This document shows positions 28,134-39,511 of a stretch of 64,000 nucleotides of DNA, piece by piece. Source of the DNA: Lepidurus packardi (Eukaryota > Arthropoda > Branchiopoda > Notostraca > Triopsidae); assembly GCA_023053545.1 (NCBI GenBank), contig JAKZAN010000006.1, positions 11,291,412-11,355,411 of the forward strand, read 5' to 3'. The notes beneath the pieces were generated by a model. The model worked only from the letters and a program-made list of their open reading frames with translations. It was not told the origin of the DNA and searched no databases. The position numbers and the translations under genes are program-made. Within the stretch, counting starts at the first letter, position 1. Each line of letters begins with the position of its first letter.

Positions 28134-28301
28134 TGTGGGCGGTTCGTACATAATAAGGGGATTCACAGTATTGGGCAATAGCGGACTAATCAGACACATG
28201 CATGGCTTCATGCATGTGGAGGGCGACATCTAGTGTTCTCGGGAGAATATAGGTGGGGTACTCAAAAACAAGCGGGAGAATAAAAGCACATTCTTACATC
28301 A
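28134..28301 (-). repeat. Candidate 3' LTR of minus-strand env retroelement
   Basis: TG...CA bounded, 168 bp, immediately preceded on the element strand by a purine-rich GGGGAAG tract, and lying about 60 bases past the env stop. It includes a perfect 10-bp hairpin (28195-28218). The partner LTR is not in the window, so the call rests on position and end bases. Confidence 0.5.
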
Positions 28302-28361
28302 CTTCCCCATTGGAAAAACTACGTCCCGGAGTAAAAGAAAAGAACCACGAAAACAGCCAAA

Positions 28362-30332
28362 CTATTTAAACAATTTCTGTTCAAAGGCTAGTAGTCGATC
28401 TTTAACTACTTCGGACTCCAGCTTCATGATGGTGGTTAGTCTTCCGACCTCTAGATCCAGCTCTAAATTCCGACTCTTTAGGGCATTCAGCTCCTGGATT
28501 AAGTTCTTCTGGGCTTCTAGAAGGTCGGCAGTTCGTTGGTTCAGATCCCGTTGCTGGTCGGTCTGGACTAAGTCGTTTCGTTGGCTGAAGTAACTCCATA
28601 GTTTGTATGCACCAAAGGCGAACAAGGCGATCTGCACGATAAAGAAAACTACCCCGGCCGCGAGGTAGATGTTGAGTCGGGCAGAAACATGGTGTTGAAT
28701 TTCGGAATTTTCGTCCAAGAATAGTAACTTCTGTTGGGCGACAGCTTCCTTCATTTTGGCAACAGAGATCTCCCAATCATCAGTGGCGTTGAGATCAGCC
28801 AAAAGTTCCTTAATCTTGGGTAACTGACGAGGCTCAAATGGACTCAGCGTGGCGTTCCCGAAGTAGGGAGTCAAAGGCATCAAATTCAGTTCGTAGGTTT
28901 GCGATCGCACGTTGGTATATTCGGAGTAAGTGGCTGGAATCGAAAACGTAGGCGCCTGCAAAGTACACTTCGGCGGCAACACTAAAAATCCCTCTCCTAC
29001 CGGAAGTAAGGTAATTCGGCTCCGACGAATAATTTTCGTGTCGCATTCATTGTTGATTCTTGCTTTATCATCCAAGTAAAGGGATATCGGGCAAGAGGTA
29101 GCGGTGTTATGCCGGACTATAGGGTTCTGTGTTAAGCACCAGCGCTTATCCAATTGAAGGCAGTTTTTTAAATCATCCTGATGTAGTTCGATACAGTTTT
29201 TTCGATCCGCAGAGATAGCCAAGTAAGGGTGATCAATTTGTGTCAAGGCGTACATGTCAGTATCCGGAACAGGAGTAGGGAAAGGCGAGAAATGGTACAA
29301 TTCGAAATCATTTTGTTGGGGGGAGATAAGGATTTCGATGAACAGACGTAAACCATGGTTGAGGGACGCTGCTTTGACGTTGACGGAGGTGTACAGTTCC
29401 CAGAAATTTTTTGTTTTCGAGTTGGTCATGATGGTCCAACCAGTTGGCAATCGTCCTTCAATCTCTCGAAGTACAGGAACGATCCTCGTTGGGGGTAGGA
29501 GATGTTTGGGAATACGTCCAATTGAGATTAGAGTGAGGTCATCATTTAGGTATTGTAATAAATTATTGGTCAACCGTAGGTTCGTCTGTATTTCTGCCGT
29601 AGCTGAAGTAATTCCTAGCAGCTCGCCTAATATTTGATCGGAATTATGTTGATGGGTTTGTAGATTGGATCGAATATTATCTATGGTTTGTCCGACTAGG
29701 CTAATCGCTTGGGTTAGGTTATGGAGCGTTCCACGATTGCGTAGGATTTCATCATGTGTGGTTTGAATCAGGGAGGCTTGTAATTCTTGCACATGAGCAA
29801 TGCTGCTTGTCTGTTTGGTCATACTATCGATTCGGCTATTAATTTGGTCGATATCTCCGTCACCCGCGGTACCGAAAAGGAAGTGTAGTATCGTACTTCC
29901 GCCAGGGATGAGTACAAAACGTTTGGTCCGGTCATTGAGGGTTGTTATACGTCGGATATTTTCTAGTTTGATTTTTATCTCGTTGAAATCTTTCGTAAAT
30001 AGGCGATTTTCTCGGTTGATGGTAAGGTTAACTAAGACCAAGAAGTTTTGGAATTCCGTGACTTTGGTTTCGATGTGGGTGTCTATGGGACGGAAGTTTC
30101 TTAGATATTGTGCCAAATTTTCCATAATGATGTCATAAGGCGTAAGATCTATATCGGAGACTATGGTCCACTTCGAATTGGTGAGGGTTAATTGATCTTC
30201 GTATTTGAAGATACTTCCCAGGGTTATACGGTGGGATTCCAACTCTGGGCTGACTGGTCCAACCATGACAAGAAAGACGCATATCCAAAATGCTATCGGT
30301 CCTAGAAGGGATTTTTTTAAGAGGATGAGCAA
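28362..30332 (-). CDS. env: F-type Env with long cytoplasmic coiled coil
   Basis: An uninterrupted frame of about 656 codons with no clear upstream ATG, so the start is probably supplied by splicing. A signal-like segment (FWICVFLVMVGPVSP) is followed by a furin site RTKR near residue 137, then a hydrophobic segment ahead of LHFLFGTAGDGDIDQIN, typical of errantivirus/baculovirus F proteins. A membrane span (VVFFIVQIALFAFGAY) lies near residue 570, followed by about 75 residues of heptad-like charged helix. That tail is longer than usual. The frame is open throughout. Confidence 0.85.
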   Translation of the reverse strand: MLILLKKSLLGPIAFWICVFLVMVGPVSPELESHRITLGSIFKYEDQLTLTNSKWTIVSDIDLTPYDIIMENLAQYLRNFRPIDTHIETKVTEFQNFLVLVNLTINRENRLFTKDFNEIKIKLENIRRITTLNDRTKRFVLIPGGSTILHFLFGTAGDGDIDQINSRIDSMTKQTSSIAHVQELQASLIQTTHDEILRNRGTLHNLTQAISLVGQTIDNIRSNLQTHQHNSDQILGELLGITSATAEIQTNLRLTNNLLQYLNDDLTLISIGRIPKHLLPPTRIVPVLREIEGRLPTGWTIMTNSKTKNFWELYTSVNVKAASLNHGLRLFIEILISPQQNDFELYHFSPFPTPVPDTDMYALTQIDHPYLAISADRKNCIELHQDDLKNCLQLDKRWCLTQNPIVRHNTATSCPISLYLDDKARINNECDTKIIRRSRITLLPVGEGFLVLPPKCTLQAPTFSIPATYSEYTNVRSQTYELNLMPLTPYFGNATLSPFEPRQLPKIKELLADLNATDDWEISVAKMKEAVAQQKLLFLDENSEIQHHVSARLNIYLAAGVVFFIVQIALFAFGAYKLWSYFSQRNDLVQTDQQRDLNQRTADLLEAQKNLIQELNALKSRNLELDLEVGRLTTIMKLESEVVKDRLLAFEQKLFK

Positions 30333-30383
30333 ACGGCAACCTTCTACAGGTGGGTGATAATTTTACTGGTGGGAAATCGATCC

Positions 30384-32323
30384 TCATTTAAAATACTGTA
30401 CGTCTTGAGAGAAACGTACGGGGGGCTTTACGACTCTTCCCGAGCGGGTGGTTAGGGTTGGGCGGTTATCTATGGGTGGAAACAATAATCGAGGTTGCAC
30501 TACTGGTAAGGGTGGGTCACTTATGGAACGGGAACGTGTTAATACTTCTGTGGGGAGTGACATGGGCTCGGAGGAAGAAGAATGGGGGGCACAAATTTCT
30601 GCAGGTGTACTAACGGTTCGGGGTCGGAAAGCATGAGGAAAGTTGTAAGTCGGGAAGGAATCATCAGAACCAATGAAATTAGATGGGGGTTGGAGATCAC
30701 TTTGATAAGGGGTGGAAACATCAGGGGAGGAGGGAGTACTCGTAGAAGAATTTGGGTCGAGAGCTGGACTTCGATGGGTGGACCAGGTTTGCTCATCTGT
30801 CAAGGCGGGAGAAGGTGAAGAAGCAGGGCTGGTAGGCCTAGATTCGGGCATCGAGAAGTTTAAGTGATCTGAGGAGTCCGAGGAATTTTCCGGGCTGGCT
30901 GGAGCGGGGGACAGGTTTTGGAAGGCAGGAGGTGGCGTCAATGGTCGGGAGGGGGTGGTGTTGGGATGGGGAGTAGGAAAGTTAAGGGCCGGGGGTGGGG
31001 GTACATAGATTTCAACGGTGGGGGGTGTTAATTCTGCGGCGGATTTTAGTAATTGAGTGATCTGATCGAGGAGTTTATCCGTTTGTTCTTCGAGTTTTTC
31101 TGTGGTTGGGGGTTTCTTGGGTTTTGGGGATTCCGCTCCCTTGGGGTCTTCCATTTGTCCAATTATGGATTCGGTAATTGGGACATCTCCCGAGAAGAAT
31201 CTTTCCACGTAATGTTTTAATCTATTTACGTTAACGTTCTCGTCGGTTTTGGTTTTGATGTCTTGCATCACGAAAATTTCATCTCCCGTCTGTTTGATAA
31301 TTCGATAGGGGCCCAACCAAGAATTCATCGTTAATTTGGGGGACTCTCCGATTTTCAAAGCGGTATTTAATTTTAACACTTTGTCACCGACATGGAAGGT
31401 TTGGGGTTTGACGCGTCGATCGTAAGCCCTTTTTTGCGTCTCATGAGCAGAGATCAACTGCGTTTGGACATAAGAGAAAGCATTGTGTAGGCGTTGGACC
31501 ATTTCTGCTTTATAGTCCTCGTCGATGGCGTAATTCTTCCGGGGGGGGGATTAAAATAGGATTTACGTCGAGAATGGGGTCTCTTCCGTGCATGAGGAAG
31601 AAGGGGGTTTCGTTTGTGCTAGCGTGCACGGATGTTCTGTACGCGAACAAAACATAGTCTAATCGTTCGTCCCAAGACCGTTGGTTTCCGTCGCACATTT
31701 TGGCTAATCCATCCATTAAAACGCGATGGTGTCGTTCTACCATACCATTACATTTAGGGTTGTAGGCGGTAGTGTTGGTTTTGGTGATATTGAAAAAGGT
31801 GCAGACCTCTTTAACTAGACTTGATAGGAAGTTTGTTCCTCTATCAGACAGTAGCTCTATAGGTACACCATGGCGACAGATAATTTTTTCTACGAAAATG
31901 CGAGCAACGGTTTTCGCGTCTTGGGTTTGCATAGGGAAAGCTTCAGACCATTTGCTAAAGTGATCCACGAAAACCAATAGATATTTGTTTCCATTTAAGG
32001 TGGGGGGAAATGGGCCCAAAACATCAACGGCGACTCGGTGAAACGGTTCACGAACAGGGGGGAGCGTCCCGAGTGGGACATTAATTTGAACGGTTGGGGG
32101 ATTTTCGTCGGGCACAGACATCACAGGATTTGCAATACTTCTCCACGTCGTTGAACATTCTTTTCCAGAAGAAGCGACTGCGGATTTTGGTGAATGTTTT
32201 CGAAATACCAAGGTGTCCGGCTAAATCATGGTCATGATTAGATTCCAAAATTTCGGGGACGAGAACTTGGGGGATGACTAATTGGGTGAGGATTTCATGA
32301 CGAGGGGAATTTGGTCGAGGCAT
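30384..32323 (-). pseudogene. int: Gypsy-4 integrase, frame-broken
   Basis: HHCC zinc finger (ESNHDHDLAGHLG, then CKSCDVC) is at 32081-32323. The DDE core is at 31510-32211: Asp in VAVDVLGPF, Asp in LLSDRGTNF, Glu in GMVERHH. The C-terminal part (30384-31502) has SWLGPYRII and a 230-residue Pro/Ser-rich extension ending about 50 bases before env. Frame changes occur near 32110 and at a G run near 31540-31550. The catalytic residues themselves are retained. Confidence 0.88.
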
Positions 32324-32349
32324 TGCATAGTGATATAATAGCTTGGTGT

Positions 32350-32439
32350 CAGAAGTGGGATATATATATATGGATGATTATATATATATTACTATTATAT
32401 TACTATTTTATTATATTATTATACTATATATATATATTA

Positions 32440-32487
<48 letters not shown>

Positions 32488-32557
32488 CTATATATATATA
32501 CTATTATACTATTATATTACTATTTTATTATTATATATATATATATATATATATATT
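32350..32557. repeat. (TA)n/ACTATTATA-rich microsatellite
   Basis: Compound TA/TATTAC repeat of about 210 bases that truncates Gypsy-4. Long Tyr/Ile ORFs in it are artefacts. Bases 32558-32636 are a short fragment sharing CCCCAAAACAA and GAAGCCGTCC with 4590-4612 in Gypsy-1. Confidence 0.93.
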
Positions 32558-32632
32558 GAAGTCCGCTCCCCAGCGTTCCCAGCTCCAGTTCCCCAAAACA
32601 AAGAAGCCGTCCTTATTGAGCCAAAACCAGAT

Positions 32633-33380
<748 letters not shown>

Positions 33381-34232
33381 TTGTGTGAAACTTCGCCTAA
33401 AGTCCATGGTATTGAAAATTCTGTACACACGTTCGGCGATGACACGAAACTTCCACAAGCTGCCCTACAAATTCGTGAACTTCTCCGGCATTCTTGGAAA
33501 AGATGGAAACAAGAGTATTTAACCGCAATGCGTCAACGTCATGGATATTTTTCAACGCGTAATTCGTCCAAGATCCAGGTTGGAGATCTCGTACATATCC
33601 ACAAATGAAGGAAAAAGGCTGTTTTGGAGACGAGGGATAATTGTTGGGTTTTGTACAATTCCTTCCCTGTTTCTCTCTTCGTGTGTACTTGTACACGTGT
33701 ACCGGAACGTTCTTCATATGTTGTTTTCTCCAATGTGTGGGGCGTATACAAAGGGGATACGGGCAAACTCTCGAGGAACTTGTATTCCACCTTCCTCAGT
33801 AACCGTTGGTTACGCTCGTTTGTATGTTATCACACAAGACTAACTTGGTTCGCTCCGATCCTGTCGTTTTTGTTGTTAAGTGGTGTTGGGTCGCGGTTAA
33901 ATAAAAGCCTACTTCTTGGATGACCCCACATTTCTCTTATTCCTTGCCTGAAGTTGTCTACTATAGGTAAGTCCAAACCATCCTTTCTTTGGTCTTCTCT
34001 ACAACAGCGTCGCGACAATAGTAATCACCAAACTACTCCCGGGTAGAGATGGATTAACCCGAGCCGCTGAATTGAGGACTACAGGCGGAATTACTAACAG
34101 ACCGATCATAAAGCTATACCCCTTCGAAGTCGGACCGTCCGCGGAACGAGACGAAGTGGAAACCGCACCAGATGTACGTCCCATAAGAAAGCCAGCCCAA
34201 AAAGCACGACCACGCATGGAGGTTGAACTACC
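33381..34232 (+). pseudogene. BEL/Pao integrase C-terminus (DUF5641), split
   Basis: The first part has HSWKRWKQEYLTAMRQRHG and VGDLVHIH, the second (from 34021) has LLPGRDGLTRAAELRT and RPIIKLYPFEV: the two halves of the DUF5641 domain found at the end of BEL/Pao pol. A 1-nt insertion near 33603 shifts the frame ahead of the RLFWRRGI block. A 376-bp LTR-like insert lies between the halves. The upstream pol is missing. Confidence 0.8.
33642..34017. mobile_element. Solo-LTR-like insertion in BEL/Pao remnant
   Basis: 376 bp with TG and CA ends, interrupting a DUF5641 reading frame that is otherwise collinear. A TTAAATAAAAG box lies at about 33898. The flanks read ATAAT on the left and ATAGTAAT on the right, so the target duplication is unclear (TAAT is possible with slightly shifted ends). 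It could be a solo LTR of a Gypsy element. Confidence 0.5.
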
Positions 34233-35200
34233 GTGAGGAGAGGTTGGACTACCGTGGGACGAGTGGAAATCAAAGACATTCAGAGGGATCGGCGGAGAAT
34301 GAAAATGATTGGCTAAATGGTACTCCAAATTGAAATTATTTTTGGTATTGAAATTTAAATAATTGGTATTGAAAATAATTGGTATTGAAATTTTGTATAG
34401 GGTTGGGGGTTTAGGGAGTTCCTGCACAAAAGGAGAGACTTTCCATTTGGGGGGCGTGCTCTATTCCCATCACTAAAACTGACCGGTGACCCTCTAACGC
34501 CGGATTAGGATAATATACTATCCAGCTCCTCCTGGAAAGTACGGTATTAAGATACTTCGCACCGAAGCAGCCGAGACACAAGTCACACACTTGCTCGGAG
34601 AGAGAAAGGTGCCTACTGTCGACCGCCTGGACAGGTATACACCTACAAGCCAAGCAGAAGCCCTGAAATAAATCAAGGAATCAGTAACGAAAAGTGGAAA
34701 AGTCGACGGGAAAACTGAGAACCCCTTACAAGACCGATCCATCTCATAAGAATTTTGTGGAGAAACCGTTTACGCTATAGCACTTAACAATTCTGTAAAA
34801 TCCCACATACCACAGCCATTTTGGATTTAATCAACAAACAAAAAAAAAAAAACTCCCGGACGCCATTATACATTCCGTCACCTGTCCCAACCAAGCCCTA
34901 AACTTTACACAATGTCGAAAATGTCAAAATAAAAACCGAAAAGTACACTTGAGCAAAGGAACGGCCTTCCTTATATGGAAATGTTCAAAGCCATAAACAC
35001 TATATGACGTAATAACAATGAAATTTCAATACAAGTAGCTGTTAATAGCCGAGGTCTAAGAGGTCATTTAAATGAAAAAAGCACATACGTCAGAAACCAG
35101 AAATAACCTCAAAAACCCTGATTCATTCTTACTACAACACCTAGTAATAGCCGACTTCGACGTTAAATGCTTCGACGAAAAGAATAACTCGAATGTTTTA
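34233..35200. other. Unassigned sequence
   Basis: A/T-rich, with a short ATTGGTATTGAAA repeat at about 34358-34395 and an A run at 34838-34850. No gene supported. Confidence 0.3.
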
Positions 35201-35640
35201 GCAGCAGCTGAGACACCTCGTGTCAAGACACGAACACTCTCGGCTAAAACAACCTTTGAGGAATCCAGGCAAACTCAACAAAAGTACAACGCAGAGAAGA
35301 ACCCAGATGGCTGCAAAAAGGCTGCTGGTTCACTGCAAAGTTAGCTGCCCTGGGCGGTACCTATCTACCAAGGGAAACAAAAACTCTATGAAAACAATTA
35401 TTCATATCTTATTACCAAATTTAGCAGCAGCTGAGACACCTCGTGTCAGGACACAAACACTCTCGGCTAAAACAACCTTTGAAGAATCCAGACAAACTCA
35501 ACAAAAGTACAACGCAGAGAAGAACCCAGATGGCTGCAAAAAGGCTGCTGGTTCACTGCAAAGTTAGCTGCCCTGGGCGGTACCTATTTGCCAAGAGAAA
35601 CAAAAACTCTATGAAAACAATTATTGATATCTAATTACCA
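35201..35640. repeat. 222-bp tandem repeat, two units
   Basis: GCAGCAGCTGAGACACCTCG starts at 35201 and again at 35423; the units are over 90% alike by eye. Another copy pair lies at about 38680-39069. Short ORFs here appear in every copy but have no recognisable content. Confidence 0.88.
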
Positions 35641-36950
35641 TATTAAAGCTAGCATGCATTGTACGAATAATGTTTAAATAGCATTAAATTAAATAGTATT
35701 AAATGGAAACCAAACCAATCTACAAATAAAAAATGGCCATGAAACTGGAAAGTAATGACCTTTTTCCACTATCGTGCTGAAAAATTCCCCGCAAAAGTGA
35801 ACGCTTACCACGTGCAGTTTATTACGCCAATTTCAATGCGCCTACTCTATCCCATTGTATGCTAGTAAGCTCTTCTTATTGCTAGTTCCTTATGTTAAAT
35901 AGAAAAAAAGTAAAAATACAAAAAGTCTTCATTTTTCTAAACATTTCGTTTGTTTAGAAAAATCTAAACGTTGGAACAACGTTGGAGTGTGGAGGCAACG
36001 GACAGCCTGTTATCGCTCTTAAAAATGGCAAGAACGGGCTTAACTGGCATACTTATACGTTAAACTTGGTACATTAATTAAGTCTAAGTGAATGCGAGTA
36101 TTCTCCACTTGTTTCTTACCTCTAAAACTTCCAAAAAGTTCCACTTTTTAAGCCACTTATTCTGACAAAACACGCTAACCGCCAAGAGGAGAGGCTTCCT
36201 TAGGGGCTGCCACCGAGCCACAGCTGCGTTCTAATAGCGCAATACGACCCGAGCGCCATTATGAGAGTTTTTTGGCATTAACGGTGCAAACAGAACTAGT
36301 TAGTTTTGAAATATTTCCTTTTCCTAACTCAGTTCTTCAATAATGACAATTAACTGTTTAATTTAACTGCGCTCTCTGAAATGGATGGGAATGGGATGAG
36401 ATTTAAAATGAAATGAAAAAAATTGTAGAGAAATTGTAGAGAAATTGTAGAAAAATTAATTGTAGAGAGCTAATTGAAATAACTCAATAAACTAACGATT
36501 AGCCAAGTAAGAAATAAACTGATTCCCAACTAAACGTAAAAATGGTATTTTAGCAAAAGGTCTAACTCAGGCCATTTCATTATGTACTGGTAATGAATCC
36601 TTAGCGATTCTAAGCTAATAATAAATTGATCAAAACGACGGTTATTTGCCATGTAATTGTAGTCAAATGTTTCCTTTAACTGCGCTCTCTGAAATGGGTG
36701 GGAATGAAAGGAGATTTTAAATTTAATTTAATTCAAAAAATAAATTATCGGGAGCTAATTTAAATGAGTCAATCAACTAACGATTAGCCAAGTAAGAAAT
36801 AAACTGTTTACCAACTCCATCTAAAAATGGTATTCTAGCAAAAGGTTTAACTCAAGCCATTTCTTTATGTACTGGTAAATAAGCCTTAGAGATTCTAAAT
36901 TAATAATAAATTGATCAAAACGACGGATTACTTGCCTGTAGTGCGGTCAT
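35250..36950. repeat. Dispersed repeat A, first copy
   Basis: Bases 35250-35699 match 38680-39129, and 35696 to about 36680 match 45308 to about 46256, so the second copy is the same unit interrupted by Gypsy-2. Here it also has an internal tandem duplication: the TTTAACTGCGCTCTCTGAAA block at about 36361 repeats at about 36675, giving a ~313-bp unit. No coding potential recognised; probably a non-autonomous repeat. Confidence 0.85.
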
Positions 36951-37089
36951 AAGGGTGGCACGATATCTTCCAAAACGTTGACTATATCCTCAAGTTGCTG
37001 CTGTCAATTGTTGACTAGCAAAAAAATCCCATAAATATCTTTTCGGTTTTTCTTTTTGTACCCAAACATGAATACCTGCAAATCGAGCG

Positions 37090-38620
37090 GCTATTAGGTA
37101 AAGTAGATATATCCAACCCGTAGACATTCAAGACGCCGATAAACCGCAAGGATGTGACATTACTAGCCAAAGATTTGTTGATCAGGGACACATTTTTTTA
37201 AAATAAAGGCCAATAAATATGCGTAGTTAGGGCGTCACGCGGACATATCGCCTGAAACAAAAGAAAAAGTAGACATTTTGACTTTATATGTTGACTATTT
37301 TTTATTTGAAAGGACAAAATTGAGCGCTTTTTACCTCTTTTAGGTTCAATGGCTTTGTAACCATTTCTCGCTTAGTAACAATCTGGCGATAACGCAACCA
37401 TTTACGCAAATCCTCTTTATATTCAATTTCAAACCCATTACGTGGCAGGAATCAACCAGGAGTATCAGGACGCTAAAAATAATATCTTAATAAATGGAAC
37501 TACAAGAACTCGAAAATTCTTCTTAAAGAGTGCTTGAAACATAAATACTTTTAAACATGGGTGGTGCAGTTCTCTTGATCCGCTTCTTGGATCTGCACAT
37601 TTCCTAGGTGCAACATAGCCCCCAAAATCCTGAAAATGTTCTTCTGGATCTCATCATTAAAGCCCAATGAATGGAAGGCGCGATTGGTGTGCGTGAACTC
37701 CTCCAAATCCTTTACCCAATCAAGGTAAGGACTCCCGCCCTGGTTCGTGTAATGAAAGCTGTCTTAATGACAATAAAAATAAAGAAACGATTCAAAACGC
37801 AATAAAATTGCATTTAACGCTACATAAAAGCAAAAGAAGAGCATATCGACACACCTAAGCGTACATCCTGGTACTCGGGAAGACTAGCAGCAGCATATAA
37901 CTGGTAAAAGATGTGGTAATTCCGTTCCTGGTTCGACTGGAAGACCACCCGTGACTTTTCGAGTAAATACGTCCGTATGTTTGCTCCCGTAGTCTGATAT
38001 AGACTGTTAAAGTCGATTTCCATATATTTGCCTATTTCCATATAAGTTGATTTCGATATATTTGACAAATCGGGAACTGTTATCGTTTCTCGTCGTTTTC
38101 GCATTCCCAATCGCCTGCCAAAGATAACCAATTTACAAGCCTACTGTGCTCCCGTTCATTTTTTCCCCTGGTTTTTGCCACTTTTTCAAAGGAAAAATAA
38201 CAAGAATGAAGTATATTTACCTCCATAATGGGATTCGAAGCCAAAAATGTCCTCTCCTCTTGCGTTTCAGTGGCAGAACCTCCGACAGGGGCAAAATAAC
38301 GAGTTGCGTACTTGGCAGAAACAGTTTTGCCTGCTCCTGACTCTCCTGACACAATGATGGACTGGTTTCGGTTCTCTCTGCAACAAAAAATCGCCCATTT
38401 TTTTTTTTTTTTTTACAAAATGAGGAATTAATTGTAAAAAGGAATCAAATAGAGGGAAAATCTGAACCTTTCAAGTTTCGTATAAGCTTCATCTGCGACT
38501 GCGAAGATGTGAGGGTCTAAATTCCCATATTGACTCTGGTTTCGATAAGTCAGGACAATGTCATTGCCATAAATACGTAACTCTTCATAGGGATTAACAG
38601 CAACCAAACGGATTCCTACA
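37090..38620 (-). pseudogene. Class V myosin motor fragment, decayed
   Basis: Successive exons on the minus strand: about 38470-38615 ([32 protein letters not shown]), 38222-38377 (P-loop [22 protein letters not shown]), about 37853-38120 ([16 protein letters not shown] switch [19 protein letters not shown]), 37560-37763 (KNIFRILGAMLHLGNV), 37345-37475 (LRKWLRYRQIVT) and about 37090-37250 (RFIGVLNVYG). Introns have GT-AG ends. A tandem slip at 38000-38070 breaks the frame after switch I, an in-frame TGA lies near 37452, and the last exon is corrupted. Actin-based cargo motor in its intact form; here a relic or partial duplicate. Confidence 0.8.
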
Positions 38621-38679
38621 AGAAAACAAGAAAAGAGGTTAGAATCCGGACTTGTGAATTTCTTAAAAAGAACTAAAAC

Positions 38680-39129
38680 AACCTTTGAAGAATCCAGACA
38701 AACTCAACAAAAGTACAACGAAGAGAAGAACCCAGATGGCTGCAAAAAATGCTGCTGGTTCACTGCAAAGTTAGCTGCCCTGGGCGGTACCTATCTACCA
38801 AGGGAAACAAAAACTCTATGAAAACAATTATTCATATCTTATTACCAAATTTAGCAGCAGCTGAGACACCTCGTGTCAGGACACAAACACTCTCGGCTAA
38901 AACAACCTTTGAAGAATCCAGACAAACTCAACAAAAGTACAACGCAGAGAAGAACCCAGATGGCTGCAAAAAGGCTGCTGGTTCACTGCAAAGTTAGCTG
39001 CCCTGGGCGGTACCTATTTGCCAAGAGAAACAAAAACTCTATGAAAACAATTATTGATATCTAATTACCATATTAAAGCTAGCATGCATTGTACGAATAA
39101 TGTTTAAATAGCATTAAATTAAATAGTAT
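38680..39129. repeat. Repeat A, second copy (left part)
   Basis: Matches 35250-35699 with a constant offset of 3430. It is split at 39129/45308 by Gypsy-2. Confidence 0.9.
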
Positions 39130-39285
39130 TGTCGCGTGGAGTTCAATTCTGGTACGCACCACGCCTCCACCCCTCGCGTCTGTCTTCTCCCGAGCCCGCT
39201 CTACGACTCCCCCTCGCAACTCTCTCTCTACTTGCCCGGAGGTTCGCTAGCGGTTCGCTAGCGGTTCGACTCGCGAACCGCTACA
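39130..39285 (-). repeat. Gypsy-2 3' LTR
   Basis: 156 bp, TGTCGCG to GCTACA. It has one more 11-bp GGTTCGCTAGC unit than the 5' LTR and a few base changes. A purine-rich tract on the element strand (about 39286-39300) precedes it. Confidence 0.92.
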
Positions 39286-39511
39286 CTCGGCCTTTCCTGA
39301 CCACATAAATTTTAACAAACCTCTTAAAATTTCCAAAAGACATACACTCAAAGCAATCGGGACAGTGAAAATACCCAACAAAGAAAAACACCACATTACA
39401 AAGGAAAAACTACTACAAAGGCTAGACCTCGTTAAACTACCATTTTACCAACTTCCCACAAACAAAAGCACGTGCCAAGGTCACTCGTAATACAATTTAG
39501 CATCAACCGGT

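Larger units (their letters stand above)
28134..32337 (-). mobile_element. Gypsy-4: 3' half of env-bearing Gypsy element
   Basis: The order on the minus strand is integrase zinc finger, integrase core, GPY/F-like tail with a Pro-rich extension, env, PPT and candidate LTR. Gag, protease, RT and RNase H are missing; the 5' part is lost at a (TA)n block starting about 32350. Confidence 0.85.

Noticed and set aside
28195-28218. Perfect 10-bp hairpin as the flavivirus terminal stem-loop
   Set aside because: It lies inside a segment with LTR-like ends and position beside the env element's polypurine tract, and the known flaviviral terminal stem is longer.
34411-34742. 74- and 80-aa minus-strand ORFs
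   Set aside because: No motif, no plausible context; chance frames in unassigned DNA.
35220-35634. Short ORFs repeated in the 222-bp units
   Set aside because: They recur with the repeat, differ in start position, and show no domain or codon pattern.
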